Source: DASQMT01 sp963827335 (lineage in GTDB: Bacteria; Actinomycetota; Thermoleophilia; Solirubrobacterales; Solirubrobacteraceae). Taken from it: DNA of 64,000 bases. The stretch lies in NCBI GenBank assembly GCA_963827335.1, contig CAWHAP010000004.1, positions 134,800-198,799 of the forward strand, given 5' to 3'. The notes under the pieces were generated by a model, which made no database searches, was not told the origin of the DNA, and worked only from the letters and a program-made list of their open reading frames with translations. The translations under genes were made by a program, and so were the position numbers. Below are positions 16,449 through 24,671 of the stretch, piece after piece; positions within the stretch are counted from its first letter, which is position 1, and every line of letters starts with the position of its first letter.

Positions 16449-17404
16449 TGGGCCGCCGGGTGCCGCTGCTCGCGTTCCTGACGGTCCTGCTCGTCGCGCC
16501 CGCCACGGTCGTGCTCGCCACGCGCGGCGGCGACACCGCAGCCGCCCCGGCGGCGCGCGTGGCCGAGGTGCGGATCGGCGGCGCCCCCACCGACATCGCG
16601 ATCGCGCAGGGGCGGGCGTGGGTCCCGAGCGCCGCCACCGGGGAGCTGACCGCGATCGACGACCGCGACGCGCCCGCGGTCGCAGCGACCTACGCGTCGA
16701 GCGCCGGCGCCCTGCGCCTCAGCTCGGACGGGTTCTCCGTGTGGCTCGCCGGGGCCGCCGGCGACGACCTGACCGCCGTCGACCCGCTGTTCGGCGGGCA
16801 GGCCGCGCGGCGGACGATCGGCGTCGGCGGCGACGCCGTCGACGTGGCGGCGGCCGACGACGGCGTGTGGGTCTCCAACGGCGCGCGCGGCACGGTCACG
16901 CGGATCGACCCGATCGCCGGGCGGGCGATCGGCCCGCCGATCCGGACCGGCCGCTTCCCCACGGCGATCGCCGTCGGCATGCGCGACGTCTGGGTCGTCA
17001 ACTCGGGCGACGGCTCCGTCGCCCGCATCGACCCGCGCGAGAACCTCGTCATCGGCCGACGCGTGCCCGTGGGGCGCGACCCGCAGGACGTCGCGATCGG
17101 CTTCGGCTCCGTCTGGGTGGCGAACCGCGGCGACGGGACGCTGAGCCGGATCGACGAGCGCTCGGGCCGCCCGCAGGAGCCCGTCCAGCTGGGCGGAGCG
17201 CCGACCGCGCTCGCGGTCACGACGGACGGCGTGATCGTGCTCGACGGCGACGAGGGCACGGTCACCCGGCTCGACGGGCAGACACGCCGGGTGACGGACG
17301 TCGTGCGCGTGGGCGGGAACCCGACCGCCCTGGCCGTCGGCGGCGGGCCGTCGCTGTGGACCGTCGACGCCCGCCGCGGCGTCGTCACGCGCGTGTCGCG
17401 GTGA
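16448..17404 (+). CDS. Exported YVTN/NHL-type beta-propeller protein
   Basis: The 318-residue product has an N-terminal hydrophobic signal or anchor (RVPLLAFLTVLLVAPATVVL) and at least six repeats of about 42 residues containing the pattern D-V-W-V-x-N-x-G-D-G-S/T-V-x-R-I-D (for example VWVVNSGDGSVARIDP and VWVANRGDGTLSRIDE). These repeats form a beta-propeller, usually a binding scaffold outside the membrane. It is translationally coupled (TGATG) to the lipoprotein protease, so the pair may act together on the cell surface. No catalytic residues are evident. Confidence 0.82.
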   Translation: MGRRVPLLAFLTVLLVAPATVVLATRGGDTAAAPAARVAEVRIGGAPTDIAIAQGRAWVPSAATGELTAIDDRDAPAVAATYASSAGALRLSSDGFSVWLAGAAGDDLTAVDPLFGGQAARRTIGVGGDAVDVAAADDGVWVSNGARGTVTRIDPIAGRAIGPPIRTGRFPTAIAVGMRDVWVVNSGDGSVARIDPRENLVIGRRVPVGRDPQDVAIGFGSVWVANRGDGTLSRIDERSGRPQEPVQLGGAPTALAVTTDGVIVLDGDEGTVTRLDGQTRRVTDVVRVGGNPTALAVGGGPSLWTVDARRGVVTRVSR

Positions 17405-17410
17405 CCGGGC

Positions 17411-18052
17411 TCAGGCCAGCGTCGCCCGCAGCCAGTCGACGGCGGCGGGCACGTGCGCCGGGTCGATGTGGTGCGCGGCGTCGGACTCGTGGTACTCGAC
17501 GGCGAGCCCGCCGGCGGTCAGCAGCTCGGCGGCGCGGCGGGCGAAGCCCACCTCCATGATCGGGTCCTGGCGGCCGTGGGCGATGAACGCGCGCACGTGC
17601 TCGCGGCCGGCGAGGTCGGGCGCCCAGCCCTCGACCACCGGGACGAACCCGGAGAACGCGAGGACGCCCGCGGGCGCCGGCCGCCCGGCGCCGAGGCCGA
17701 GCGAGTAGCTCATCACGGAGCCCATCGAGAAGCCGCCGAGCACCGTCCGCCCCGGCGCGACGCCGGTGCGCTCCCAGAGCTCGTCGTGGAAGGCGGCGAG
17801 CGCGTCGTAGGCGGCGCGGAACGTCTCGGGATCGGGATAGCCGACGCGCGGCACCACGTACCAGTGGTGGCCGGGCCAGCCCGGGAGCTGCAGCGGCGCG
17901 CGCGGGGTCGCGACGTGCAGCCGCCGCTCCGGGTCGAGCACGTCGCCGAGCCCGAGCAGGTCGTGCTCGTCGGCGCCCCGCCCGTGGTGCAGCACGAGCA
18001 GCCCCTCGGGCGAGCCGGCGGCGGGCCGTTCGCGGAAGGTCAGTGCGCTCAT
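17411..18052 (-). CDS. Alpha/beta-hydrolase, phospholipase/carboxylesterase type
   Basis: The 213-residue protein matches the small carboxylesterase/YpfH family: oxyanion segment LVLHHGRGADEHD, nucleophile elbow GGFSMGSV (Ser about residue 108), Asp in HGRQDPIM and His in AAHHIDPAH. Substrates are small esters or lysophospholipids in characterised relatives. It is transcribed alone, convergent with the beta-propeller gene (6-base gap) and divergent from the molybdenum hydroxylase operon, whose operator region it shares. The start at ATG 18052 gives the standard family length. Confidence 0.88.
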   Translation of the reverse strand: MSALTFRERPAAGSPEGLLVLHHGRGADEHDLLGLGDVLDPERRLHVATPRAPLQLPGWPGHHWYVVPRVGYPDPETFRAAYDALAAFHDELWERTGVAPGRTVLGGFSMGSVMSYSLGLGAGRPAPAGVLAFSGFVPVVEGWAPDLAGREHVRAFIAHGRQDPIMEVGFARRAAELLTAGGLAVEYHESDAAHHIDPAHVPAAVDWLRATLA

Positions 18053-18081
18053 GCGCGCAGCGTAGCATCCGATTGCATAGG

Positions 18082-18156
18082 CAACTAGTTGGCCTTGACG
18101 CCCTCCGGCATCGTGAGCTAGCGTGCCGTGGCTAGGTGGTCGGACCAATTTGGTCC
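18082..18156 (+). promoter_or_regulatory. Promoter region with FCD-GntR-type operator
   Basis: The site TGGTCGGACCA (18137-18147) is a perfect 5-1-5 palindrome matching the TGGTCnGACCA core known for FadR/PdhR-type FCD regulators, and it overlaps GGACCAATTTGGTCC (18142-18156, perfect 7-1-7). Upstream are the palindrome CAACTAGTTG (18082-18091) and a possible -35 TTGACG (18095) with a weak -10 about 18 bases later. The operator sits between this promoter and the GTG start at 18180, a repressor position. No FCD gene is adjacent; the nearest are at 749 and 29947. Confidence 0.6.
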
Positions 18157-18179
18157 CGGGGTGAGCGAGAGGAGCGCGG

Positions 18180-18983
18180 GTGAGGATCGCACGGATCCAG
18201 GTGGACGGAGGTGCACCGGTGGCGGCCGTCGAGCGCGACGGCGCGCTGCACCCGCTCGACGGCGACCTGCCGGCCGTGCTGGCGGCGGGCGCGCCCGGCG
18301 ACGGCGGCGCGGCGGTCGAGGCGGCGGAGCGACTGGCGCCCGTGGTCCCGCGCAAGGTCGTCGCCATCGGGTTGAACTACCTCGACCACATCCGCGAGAG
18401 CGGGCTCGAGCGGCCGGAGGTGCCGATCGTGTTCGCCAAGTTCCCGTCGAGCGTGATCGGCGGGGACGCGCCGATCCGCATCCCCACCGCGCTCACCGAG
18501 CGGGTGGACTGGGAGGTCGAGCTGGGCGTCGTCATCGGCCGCCCGGCCCGCGACGTCGCCGTCGAGGACGCGCTCTCCCACGTGTTCGGCTACACGGTCG
18601 CCAACGACGTCTCGGCACGCGACCTGCAGTTCGGCGACGGCCAGTGGGTCCGCGGCAAGAGCCTCGACACGTTCTGCCCGGTCGGGCCCGTCATCGTGAC
18701 GGCGGACGAGATCGCCGACCCGCAGGCGCTCCACCTCGTCTGCCGGGTGAACGGCGAGGTCATGCAGGACGCCACCACCGACCTGATGGTGTTCGGCGTG
18801 GCGGAGCTGATCAGCTTCTGCTCGCGCGCGTTCACGCTCGAGCCCGGCGACCTGCTGCTCACCGGGACGCCGTGGGGCTGCGGCGAGTTCATGGACCCGA
18901 AGCGCTCGCTGGGGCAGGGGGACGTCGTCGAATGCGAGATCGACGGCATCGGCACGCTCCGCAACCCGGTGGAGGAGGTCTGA
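18180..18983 (+). CDS. Fumarylacetoacetate hydrolase family enzyme (second copy)
   Basis: The 267-residue protein starts at GTG 18180 after a GAGAGGAG ribosome site. It has the FAH metal site in VDWEVELGVVIG (E-x-E) and NDVSARDLQ (Asp), the KSLDTFCPVGP segment and LEPGDLLLTGTPWG. It is close to the YcgM/ureidoglycolate-lyase-like acylpyruvate hydrolase branch, and only moderately similar to the FAH at 1466. It opens the operon of the molybdenum hydroxylase and is coupled to the FAD subunit (TGATG), so it probably cleaves or hydrates a product made after ring hydroxylation. Confidence 0.88.
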   Translation: MRIARIQVDGGAPVAAVERDGALHPLDGDLPAVLAAGAPGDGGAAVEAAERLAPVVPRKVVAIGLNYLDHIRESGLERPEVPIVFAKFPSSVIGGDAPIRIPTALTERVDWEVELGVVIGRPARDVAVEDALSHVFGYTVANDVSARDLQFGDGQWVRGKSLDTFCPVGPVIVTADEIADPQALHLVCRVNGEVMQDATTDLMVFGVAELISFCSRAFTLEPGDLLLTGTPWGCGEFMDPKRSLGQGDVVECEIDGIGTLRNPVEEV

Positions 18984-19780
18984 TGCCGGTCGCGGTCGCG
19001 GTCCCGGAGTCGGTCCAGGACGTCGTCGGCGCCCTGGGCGACGGCGCCGTGGTGCTCGCGGGCGGGACCAAGGTGATGCCCGAGATCAACACGACGGCCC
19101 ACGCCGTGACGCGGCTCGTGAGCCTGCGCCGGGCCGGGCTGGCCGGGATCGAGGCCGGGGCGGGCACCGCCACGATCGGCGCCGCCACGACGCTGGCGCG
19201 GCTCGGCGCGGACGAGCGGCTCGCGTTCCTGCGGCCCGTCGTCGAGTCGATCGCCTCGCCGACGATCCGCAACCTCGCCACCGTCGGCGGCAACCTGTTC
19301 GTCGCCCAGCCCTACGGCGACCTCGCGGTCGCACTGCTCGCGCTGGACGCAGAGGTGGCGCTCGCCGGCCCGGACGGCACGGCGACGGCGCGCGTGGCCG
19401 ACGTGCTCGGGGACGCGGGCGGCCGCGTCGTGACCGCCGTCTCGTTCGCCGTCCCGGACGACGGCACGTTCTTCTACACGAAGGCGATGCGCCGCCGGCT
19501 GAACTCGGCGTCGATCGTCACCGTCGCCGCGGTGGTCGCCGTCGAGGGCGGGACCGTCGCCTCCGCCCGGATCGCGCTCGGCGGCGCCGGGCCGGTGCCG
19601 GTGCGCGCCACCGCCGCCGAGGCGGTCCTGACGGGCCGGCCGTTCGACCGCGAGCACGTCGCGGCCGCCGCAGCGGCGGCGCGCGAGGACGCGGCCCCGT
19701 TCAGCGACGCCTACGCCAGCGCCTGGTACCGGGCGCGCGTCCTGCCCGTCCACGTCCGCCGCGCCCTGATCGGAGACTGA
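18983..19780 (+). CDS. Molybdenum hydroxylase, FAD-binding medium subunit
   Basis: The 265-residue protein is the CoxM/XdhB/NdhF type flavin subunit of the xanthine dehydrogenase family. FAD pyrophosphate motifs are AGGTKV near residue 29 and TVGGNLF near residue 100 (preceded by IASPTIRNLA). The C-terminal CO-dehydrogenase-flavoprotein domain follows. It passes electrons from the 2Fe-2S subunit to an acceptor. Gene order FAD-2Fe2S-large A-large B is that reported for nicotinate dehydrogenase of Eubacterium barkeri. Coupled on both sides by TGATG overlaps. Confidence 0.92.
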   Translation: MPVAVAVPESVQDVVGALGDGAVVLAGGTKVMPEINTTAHAVTRLVSLRRAGLAGIEAGAGTATIGAATTLARLGADERLAFLRPVVESIASPTIRNLATVGGNLFVAQPYGDLAVALLALDAEVALAGPDGTATARVADVLGDAGGRVVTAVSFAVPDDGTFFYTKAMRRRLNSASIVTVAAVVAVEGGTVASARIALGGAGPVPVRATAAEAVLTGRPFDREHVAAAAAAAREDAAPFSDAYASAWYRARVLPVHVRRALIGD

Positions 19781-20265
19781 TGCCATCGACCGTGATCGAG
19801 CTCGTGGTCAACGACGAGCCGCGCGAGCTCCTCGCCGCGCCGGGCGCCACGCTCCTCACCGCCGTACGCGAGACGCTCGGCCTGACCGCCGCCAAGCGCG
19901 GCTGCGCCCAGGGCACCTGCGGCACGTGCACCGTGCTGCTCGACGGCGAGCCGGTCATGGCCTGCCTCGTCCCGGTGGAGACCGTCCAGGGCGCGACCGT
20001 CACCACGCTGGAGGGCGTCGCCCGGCCGGACGGCGAGCTCGACGAGGTGCAGGCCGCGTTCCTCGAGGGCTTCGCCACGCAGTGCGGCTTCTGCACGTCG
20101 GGCATGATCATGGCCGCCGAGGGCCTGCTCGCCACGAACCCCGACCCGAGCCGCGAGGACGTGATCCGGGCGATCTCCGGCAACGTCTGCCGCTGCACGG
20201 GCTACGAGTCGATCATCAACGCCGTGCTCGACGCCGCCGGGCGCCGCGCCGCGGTGGTGGGCTGA
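19780..20265 (+). CDS. Molybdenum hydroxylase, 2Fe-2S small subunit
   Basis: The 161-residue protein has the two [2Fe-2S] clusters of the family. The plant-ferredoxin-like N-terminal cluster uses GCAQGTCGTCTV with a further Cys in VMACLV, and the helical C-terminal cluster uses QCGFCTSGM and NVCRCTGYES. All eight expected cysteines are present. It relays electrons from the molybdenum site to FAD. Length is normal for CoxS/NdhS-type subunits. Three bases separate it from the large-subunit gene. Confidence 0.95.
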   Translation: MPSTVIELVVNDEPRELLAAPGATLLTAVRETLGLTAAKRGCAQGTCGTCTVLLDGEPVMACLVPVETVQGATVTTLEGVARPDGELDEVQAAFLEGFATQCGFCTSGMIMAAEGLLATNPDPSREDVIRAISGNVCRCTGYESIINAVLDAAGRRAAVVG

Positions 20266-20268
20266 GCG

Positions 20269-21645
20269 ATGGCGATCCAGAGCGAGCAGCTCGACAAGTC
20301 GTTCTTCTCCGGCGAGCGCGAGGACGGGTTCGACGTCATCGGCACGCCGGTCCAGCGCTCCGACGCGCGCGGGCACGTGACGGGCGGCACGGAGTTCTTC
20401 GAGGACGTGCACCCGCCCGGGCTGCTGCACCTCAAGATGGCCCGGTCCGAGCGCCACCACGCGCTGCTGAAGGACGTCGACCTGTCGGCGGCGCTCGCGG
20501 TCGCCGGCGTGGTGCGCATCCTCACCCACGCGGACGTGCCGAACAACTGGTACACGATCCTGCGCCTGATCGGGGTCGAGCCCAACGACGAGCCCGTGCT
20601 GCCCGAGGACCGCGTGCTCTACCTGGGCGAGCCGATCGTCGCGGTCGTCGCCACGAGCGAGGCCGCGGCGCTGGCCGGCGCGGCCGCGGTGCGCGTCACC
20701 TACGAGGACCTGCCCGTGGTCCTCGACGTGGAGGAGGCGCTCGCCGAGGGCACGCCCGCGATCAAGCCGCACGGCAAGAACCACTTCGTCTACGAGGGCC
20801 ACCACTGCCGCCGCATCCGCTTCGGCGACGTCGACGCGGCCTTCGCCGCCGCCGACCACGTCTTCGAGTGGCGCTACCAGTCCGCGCCGATCGAGCACGC
20901 GCCGACGGAGACGACCGGCTGCATCGTGATCCCGCAGCCCGACGGGCGGCTGAAGATCCACTCCGACACGCAGGCCTGCTTCTTCACGCTCGACAACGCG
21001 GCGCTGATCCTCGACGTGCCGTTCGGCAAGCTGCGCGTCGTCGGCGGGACGGTGGGCGGCGGCTTCGGCGGCAAGGTCGACGTGATGGTCGAGCCGATCG
21101 CCTGCCTCGCCGCGATGGCCACGAACAAGCCGGTCAAGTTCGTCTACGGCCGCCACGAGGAGATGCAGGTCTCCTCGCCGCGGGCGGCCGAGCGGATCTA
21201 CATCAAGGACGGCGTGATGGCCGACGGCACGATCACCGCCCGCAAGGTCACCCTCTACGTCGACGCGGGCGCCTACTCGCGCCACAGCCCGTACGGGACG
21301 ACGAAGGCCTCGGCGCACATGCCCGGGCCGTACAACATCCCCAACGTGTGGGTCGACGCCCACTGCGTGTACACGAACCGCACGCCGTCGAGCGCCATGC
21401 GCGGGTTCGGCGTGACGATCGCCGACTACGCGCTGGAGAGCCAGATGGACCGGATCGCCCGTGCGCTGGAGCTCGACCCGCTCCAGCTCCGGCTCAAGAA
21501 CGCCTACCGTGACGGGGACATGAAGGCGCACCGCAAGCGGGCGGAGGGCACGGCCCTGATCGAGGTCATCCAGCGGGCGGCGGAGCTGGTCGGGCACGAC
21601 CTGCCCGGGGAGTACAGGGCGATGTCCTCGGCCGAGGCCCGCTGA
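20269..21645 (+). CDS. Molybdenum hydroxylase large subunit, N-terminal half (split gene A)
   Basis: The 458-residue protein holds the Ald_Xan_dh a/b-hammerhead domain (about residues 30-150) and the first molybdopterin-binding domain, with GGGFGGKVDV near residue 265 and the SSAMRGFGV motif near residue 380. The RGFG motif is that of xanthine-dehydrogenase-like enzymes, not the AYxCSFR or AYRGAGR loop of CO dehydrogenases. It stops where one-piece relatives would continue, and the second half starts at an overlapping TGATG. The sizes (about 50 kDa plus 36 kDa) match NdhL/NdhM of nicotinate dehydrogenase. A single missing base as artefact is possible. Confidence 0.88.
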   Translation: MAIQSEQLDKSFFSGEREDGFDVIGTPVQRSDARGHVTGGTEFFEDVHPPGLLHLKMARSERHHALLKDVDLSAALAVAGVVRILTHADVPNNWYTILRLIGVEPNDEPVLPEDRVLYLGEPIVAVVATSEAAALAGAAAVRVTYEDLPVVLDVEEALAEGTPAIKPHGKNHFVYEGHHCRRIRFGDVDAAFAAADHVFEWRYQSAPIEHAPTETTGCIVIPQPDGRLKIHSDTQACFFTLDNAALILDVPFGKLRVVGGTVGGGFGGKVDVMVEPIACLAAMATNKPVKFVYGRHEEMQVSSPRAAERIYIKDGVMADGTITARKVTLYVDAGAYSRHSPYGTTKASAHMPGPYNIPNVWVDAHCVYTNRTPSSAMRGFGVTIADYALESQMDRIARALELDPLQLRLKNAYRDGDMKAHRKRAEGTALIEVIQRAAELVGHDLPGEYRAMSSAEAR

Positions 21646-22646
21646 TGGCCAAGCTGCGCGGGCGCGGCTACGCCGCCGTCAACTACCCGACCGGCATGAA
21701 CCTGGGCGGCGACCCGTCCCAGGCGCTGATCCACTCGACGACCACGGGCACGTTCGTGGTCACGCTCTCGTCGGTCGACCTCGGCCAGGGGATCAAGACG
21801 ATCGCCGCGCAGTGCGCGGCCGAGACGCTCGGGCTGCCGTACGAGAACGTGCTCGTGGACACCGCCGACACCGACACGGGCCCGCACTGCATGGGCACGT
21901 TCGCCAGCCGCGGCACCCACCGCATCGGCAACGCGGTGGTCATGGCCGCGCGCGAGGCGCGCGAGGTGATGCTGCAGGTCGCGGCCGACGAGCTGGAGGT
22001 CGACCCGGCCGACCTCGAGACCGACGGGACGGGGTTCATCAAGCTCAAGGGCTCCGAGGAGAAGAAGATCCACATCGTGGACCTCGCGCTCGCGGCCCAC
22101 TTCAAGCAGGGCCGCACGATCGCCGGCCGCGGGATCTTCCTCAAGGAGAAGTCCGAGCCGGTGCCCGAGACGGGGGAGATGGACCCGGACTCCTGCCAGG
22201 CGCACGCCTGCACGGTGGCCGACGTCGAGGTCGACGACGAGACGGGCGTCGTCGAGGTGCTCGCGATGTTCAACGTCTACGAGGTCGGGCGCGCGCTGAA
22301 CCCCGCGATGGCGACGCAGCAGATCGAGGGCGGCGCCTGGATGGGCATCTCGCATGCGCTGTTCGAGGCGACCGAGCCCTACTACCCCGAGCGCGACCAC
22401 GGCCCGGCCGACTTCAGCGAGTACCTGATGCCGGGGCCCGCCGACAACGCGGCGATGCAGAGCGTGATCCTGGAGCGGCCGGCGTCCAACGGCCCGTTCG
22501 GCGCCAAGGGCATCGGCGAGATGACGGCCAACGCCCCGATCCCGGCGATCGCCAACGCGATCTTCGACGCGTGCGGCGTGCGCATGGAGTCGATGCCGTT
22601 CACGCCCGAGAAGGTCCTGCGCGGGCTCGACGAGCTGGCGGGCTGA
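21645..22646 (+). CDS. Molybdenum hydroxylase large subunit, C-terminal half (split gene B)
   Basis: The 333-residue protein is the second molybdopterin-binding domain. It begins MAKLRGRGYAAVNYPTG, the point where one-piece homologues link the two domains, and includes SVDLGQG and the strictly conserved GAKGIGEMTANAP near residue 285, whose Glu is the catalytic base of the family. Thus no active-site element is missing across genes A and B. It is coupled to gene A by TGATG and to the MoxR gene by TGATG. The substrate is unknown; N-heteroaromatic or purine-type hydroxylation is the family-level guess. Confidence 0.88.
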   Translation: MAKLRGRGYAAVNYPTGMNLGGDPSQALIHSTTTGTFVVTLSSVDLGQGIKTIAAQCAAETLGLPYENVLVDTADTDTGPHCMGTFASRGTHRIGNAVVMAAREAREVMLQVAADELEVDPADLETDGTGFIKLKGSEEKKIHIVDLALAAHFKQGRTIAGRGIFLKEKSEPVPETGEMDPDSCQAHACTVADVEVDDETGVVEVLAMFNVYEVGRALNPAMATQQIEGGAWMGISHALFEATEPYYPERDHGPADFSEYLMPGPADNAAMQSVILERPASNGPFGAKGIGEMTANAPIPAIANAIFDACGVRMESMPFTPEKVLRGLDELAG

Positions 22647-23509
22647 TGGCGGCCGCGACGGACGTCGACTCCGTCGAGGAACTGGGCCGGCGCTTCGCGG
22701 AGGAGCGCTACTTCGCCGACGAGGGGCTGCTCACCGCGGTGCACCTGGCGCTCGTGCTCGGGCGGCCGCTCGCATTGGAGGGCGAGCCCGGGGTGGGCAA
22801 GACCGAGCTGGCCAAGGTCCTGGCCGCGGTGCTCGGGCGCGAGCTGATCCGGCTGCAGTGCTACGAGGGCCTCGACGCCGGCCAGGCGCTCTACGAGTGG
22901 GACTACCCCAAGCAGCTGCTCGCCGTGCGGGTGGCGGAGGCCGAGGGCCGCGAGGTCGGCGACCTCTACGACGAGCGCTTCCTGCTGGAGCGCCCGCTGC
23001 TGCGCACGGTGCGGGCGAGCGAGGGCGCGGTGCTGCTGATCGACGAGATCGACCGCTCGGACTCCGAGTTCGAGGCCTTCCTGCTCGAGTTCCTGTCCGA
23101 CTTCCAGATCACGATCCCCGAGGTCGGGACGCTGCGCGCGACGCGCCCGCCCGTCGTCGTGCTCACGTCGAACCGCACGCGCGAGCTGCACGACGCGCTC
23201 AAGCGCCGCTGCCTGTACCACTGGATCCCCTTCCCGGACGCCGAGCGCGAGCGGGCGATCCTGCAGGCGCAGGCGCCCGGCCTCGACGCGGCGGCGGCCG
23301 ACGCGCTCGTCGAGGCGATCAAGCGCGTGCGCAGCGCCAAGCTGCTCAAGCGCCCCGGGATCGCGGAGACGATCGACTGGGCGCACGGCGCGCAGGCGCT
23401 CGCGCGCGACGGGCACCCCTGGCCGGCGGCGCTGCGCCGCTCACTCGGGCTGCTGCTCAAGGAGCAGGAGGACGTCGAGCGCGTCGCCGCGCTCGACCTC
23501 GGCTTCTGA
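22646..23509 (+). CDS. MoxR-type AAA+ ATPase (CoxD-like maturation factor)
   Basis: The 287-residue protein has Walker A in EGEPGVGKTE (about residues 45-54), Walker B in VLLIDEIDR (about 130), sensor 1 in VVLTSNRTRE and the sensor 2 region in KRRCLYHW. MoxR ATPases encoded beside molybdenum hydroxylases, such as CoxD, work with a VWA-domain partner to mature the cofactor. That partner is the next gene, 4 bases downstream. The role is inferred from these neighbours. Confidence 0.92.
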   Translation: MAAATDVDSVEELGRRFAEERYFADEGLLTAVHLALVLGRPLALEGEPGVGKTELAKVLAAVLGRELIRLQCYEGLDAGQALYEWDYPKQLLAVRVAEAEGREVGDLYDERFLLERPLLRTVRASEGAVLLIDEIDRSDSEFEAFLLEFLSDFQITIPEVGTLRATRPPVVVLTSNRTRELHDALKRRCLYHWIPFPDAERERAILQAQAPGLDAAAADALVEAIKRVRSAKLLKRPGIAETIDWAHGAQALARDGHPWPAALRRSLGLLLKEQEDVERVAALDLGF

Positions 23510-23513
23510 AGCG

Positions 23514-24671
23514 ATGCCGGCTTTCGCGCTCGCCCGCGAACGGCTGCACGCCTTCCTGCGCGCGCTGGAGGAGGCCGGCGCGGGGGCGAGCCCGCCCAAG
23601 CGCGCCGACTTCCTCGTGTCGCTCGTCGCCTCGCCGCCGGCCGACGTCGACGCGCTGTACTGGCGCGCGCGGGTCACGCTCGTCTCGGCCCCCGAGGCCT
23701 TTCCCGTGCTCGACGCGGTGTTCGACGCGTTCTTCCGCGGCGGGCACCTGCTGCTCGAGGACCAGCGTCCCGCGCCGGAGGAGGAGGGCGAGACCGCCGC
23801 GCCGCGGTCGTCGGACGCGGGGGAGCTCGAGCCGCTCGAGCCGTCGGCGGGCAGCGGCCTGCACGCCAGCCCGCTCGACGTGCACCACACGCGCCGCTTC
23901 GCGCCGACCTCCGCCGACGCCCGCGACGAGCTGCGCGCGCTGTCGGACGCGCTCGCCGCCGTGCTGCCGACGATCGCCGCGCGGCGATCGGTGCGGGCGC
24001 GCCGCGGCCGCCGGCTCGACCTGCGGCGGGTGCTGGCCGCGGCGAACCGGTCGGGCGGCGAGATCGTCCGCCTGCACTGGCAGCGGCGGCCGTCGCGCCC
24101 CCGCCGGGTGCTGCTGCTGATCGACGTCTCGGGCTCGCTGCGCCGGCACAGCCCGGACCTGCTCCGCTTCGCGCACCGCGCCGTCCGCGCCGCCGACCGG
24201 GTCGAGGCGTTCACGTTCGGCACGCGGCTCACGCGCGTCACGCGCGCGCTCGACACGCCCGACGTCGACGACGCCCTCGCCGCGCTCTCGGGCTGCGTGC
24301 TCGACGCCGACGGCGGCACCCGCATCGGCGTCGCCCTCCAGCAGTTCCTCGGCAACGGCCGCTACGTCTCGCTGGCCCGGGGCGCGCTCGTGATCGTGCT
24401 CTCCGACGGGCTCGAGCGCGGCGACCCCGCCGCGATGGCCGACGCCGCGCGGCGGCTCTCGCGCCTCGCCCACCGGCTCGTGTGGTGGTCCCCGCTGGCG
24501 TGCGATCCCGCGTACCGCCCGGTCACCCGCGGCATGCAGGCGATCCTGCCCGACCTCGACGCGCTGGGCGGAGCTCGCGACCTCTCTACCCTCCTGGATG
24601 AGGTGCGCCGCCTCCCGGAGACGTCCGCCGGGCCGCGGCGGACCGCGACCCGAGCCTGGAGCACGACCTGA
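23514..24671 (+). CDS. VWA-domain protein, CoxE-like
   Basis: The 385-residue protein belongs to the CoxE/DUF58-related VWA family. The MIDAS metal site is in LLLIDVSGSLR (about residue 202), followed by GGTRIG and VLSDGLERGDP, which supply the other MIDAS residues. The N-terminal 150 residues are Asp/Glu-rich and variable. It is the expected partner of the preceding MoxR ATPase in maturation of molybdenum hydroxylases. It ends in TGATG overlap with xdhC. Confidence 0.88.
   Translation: MPAFALARERLHAFLRALEEAGAGASPPKRADFLVSLVASPPADVDALYWRARVTLVSAPEAFPVLDAVFDAFFRGGHLLLEDQRPAPEEEGETAAPRSSDAGELEPLEPSAGSGLHASPLDVHHTRRFAPTSADARDELRALSDALAAVLPTIAARRSVRARRGRRLDLRRVLAAANRSGGEIVRLHWQRRPSRPRRVLLLIDVSGSLRRHSPDLLRFAHRAVRAADRVEAFTFGTRLTRVTRALDTPDVDDALAALSGCVLDADGGTRIGVALQQFLGNGRYVSLARGALVIVLSDGLERGDPAAMADAARRLSRLAHRLVWWSPLACDPAYRPVTRGMQAILPDLDALGGARDLSTLLDEVRRLPETSAGPRRTATRAWSTT

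Noticed and set aside
18983..22646. Aerobic carbon monoxide dehydrogenase (CoxMSL)
   Set aside because: The large subunit has an SSAMRGFG motif rather than the CODH loop motifs, and it is split in two, so a xanthine/nicotinate-dehydrogenase-like enzyme fits better.
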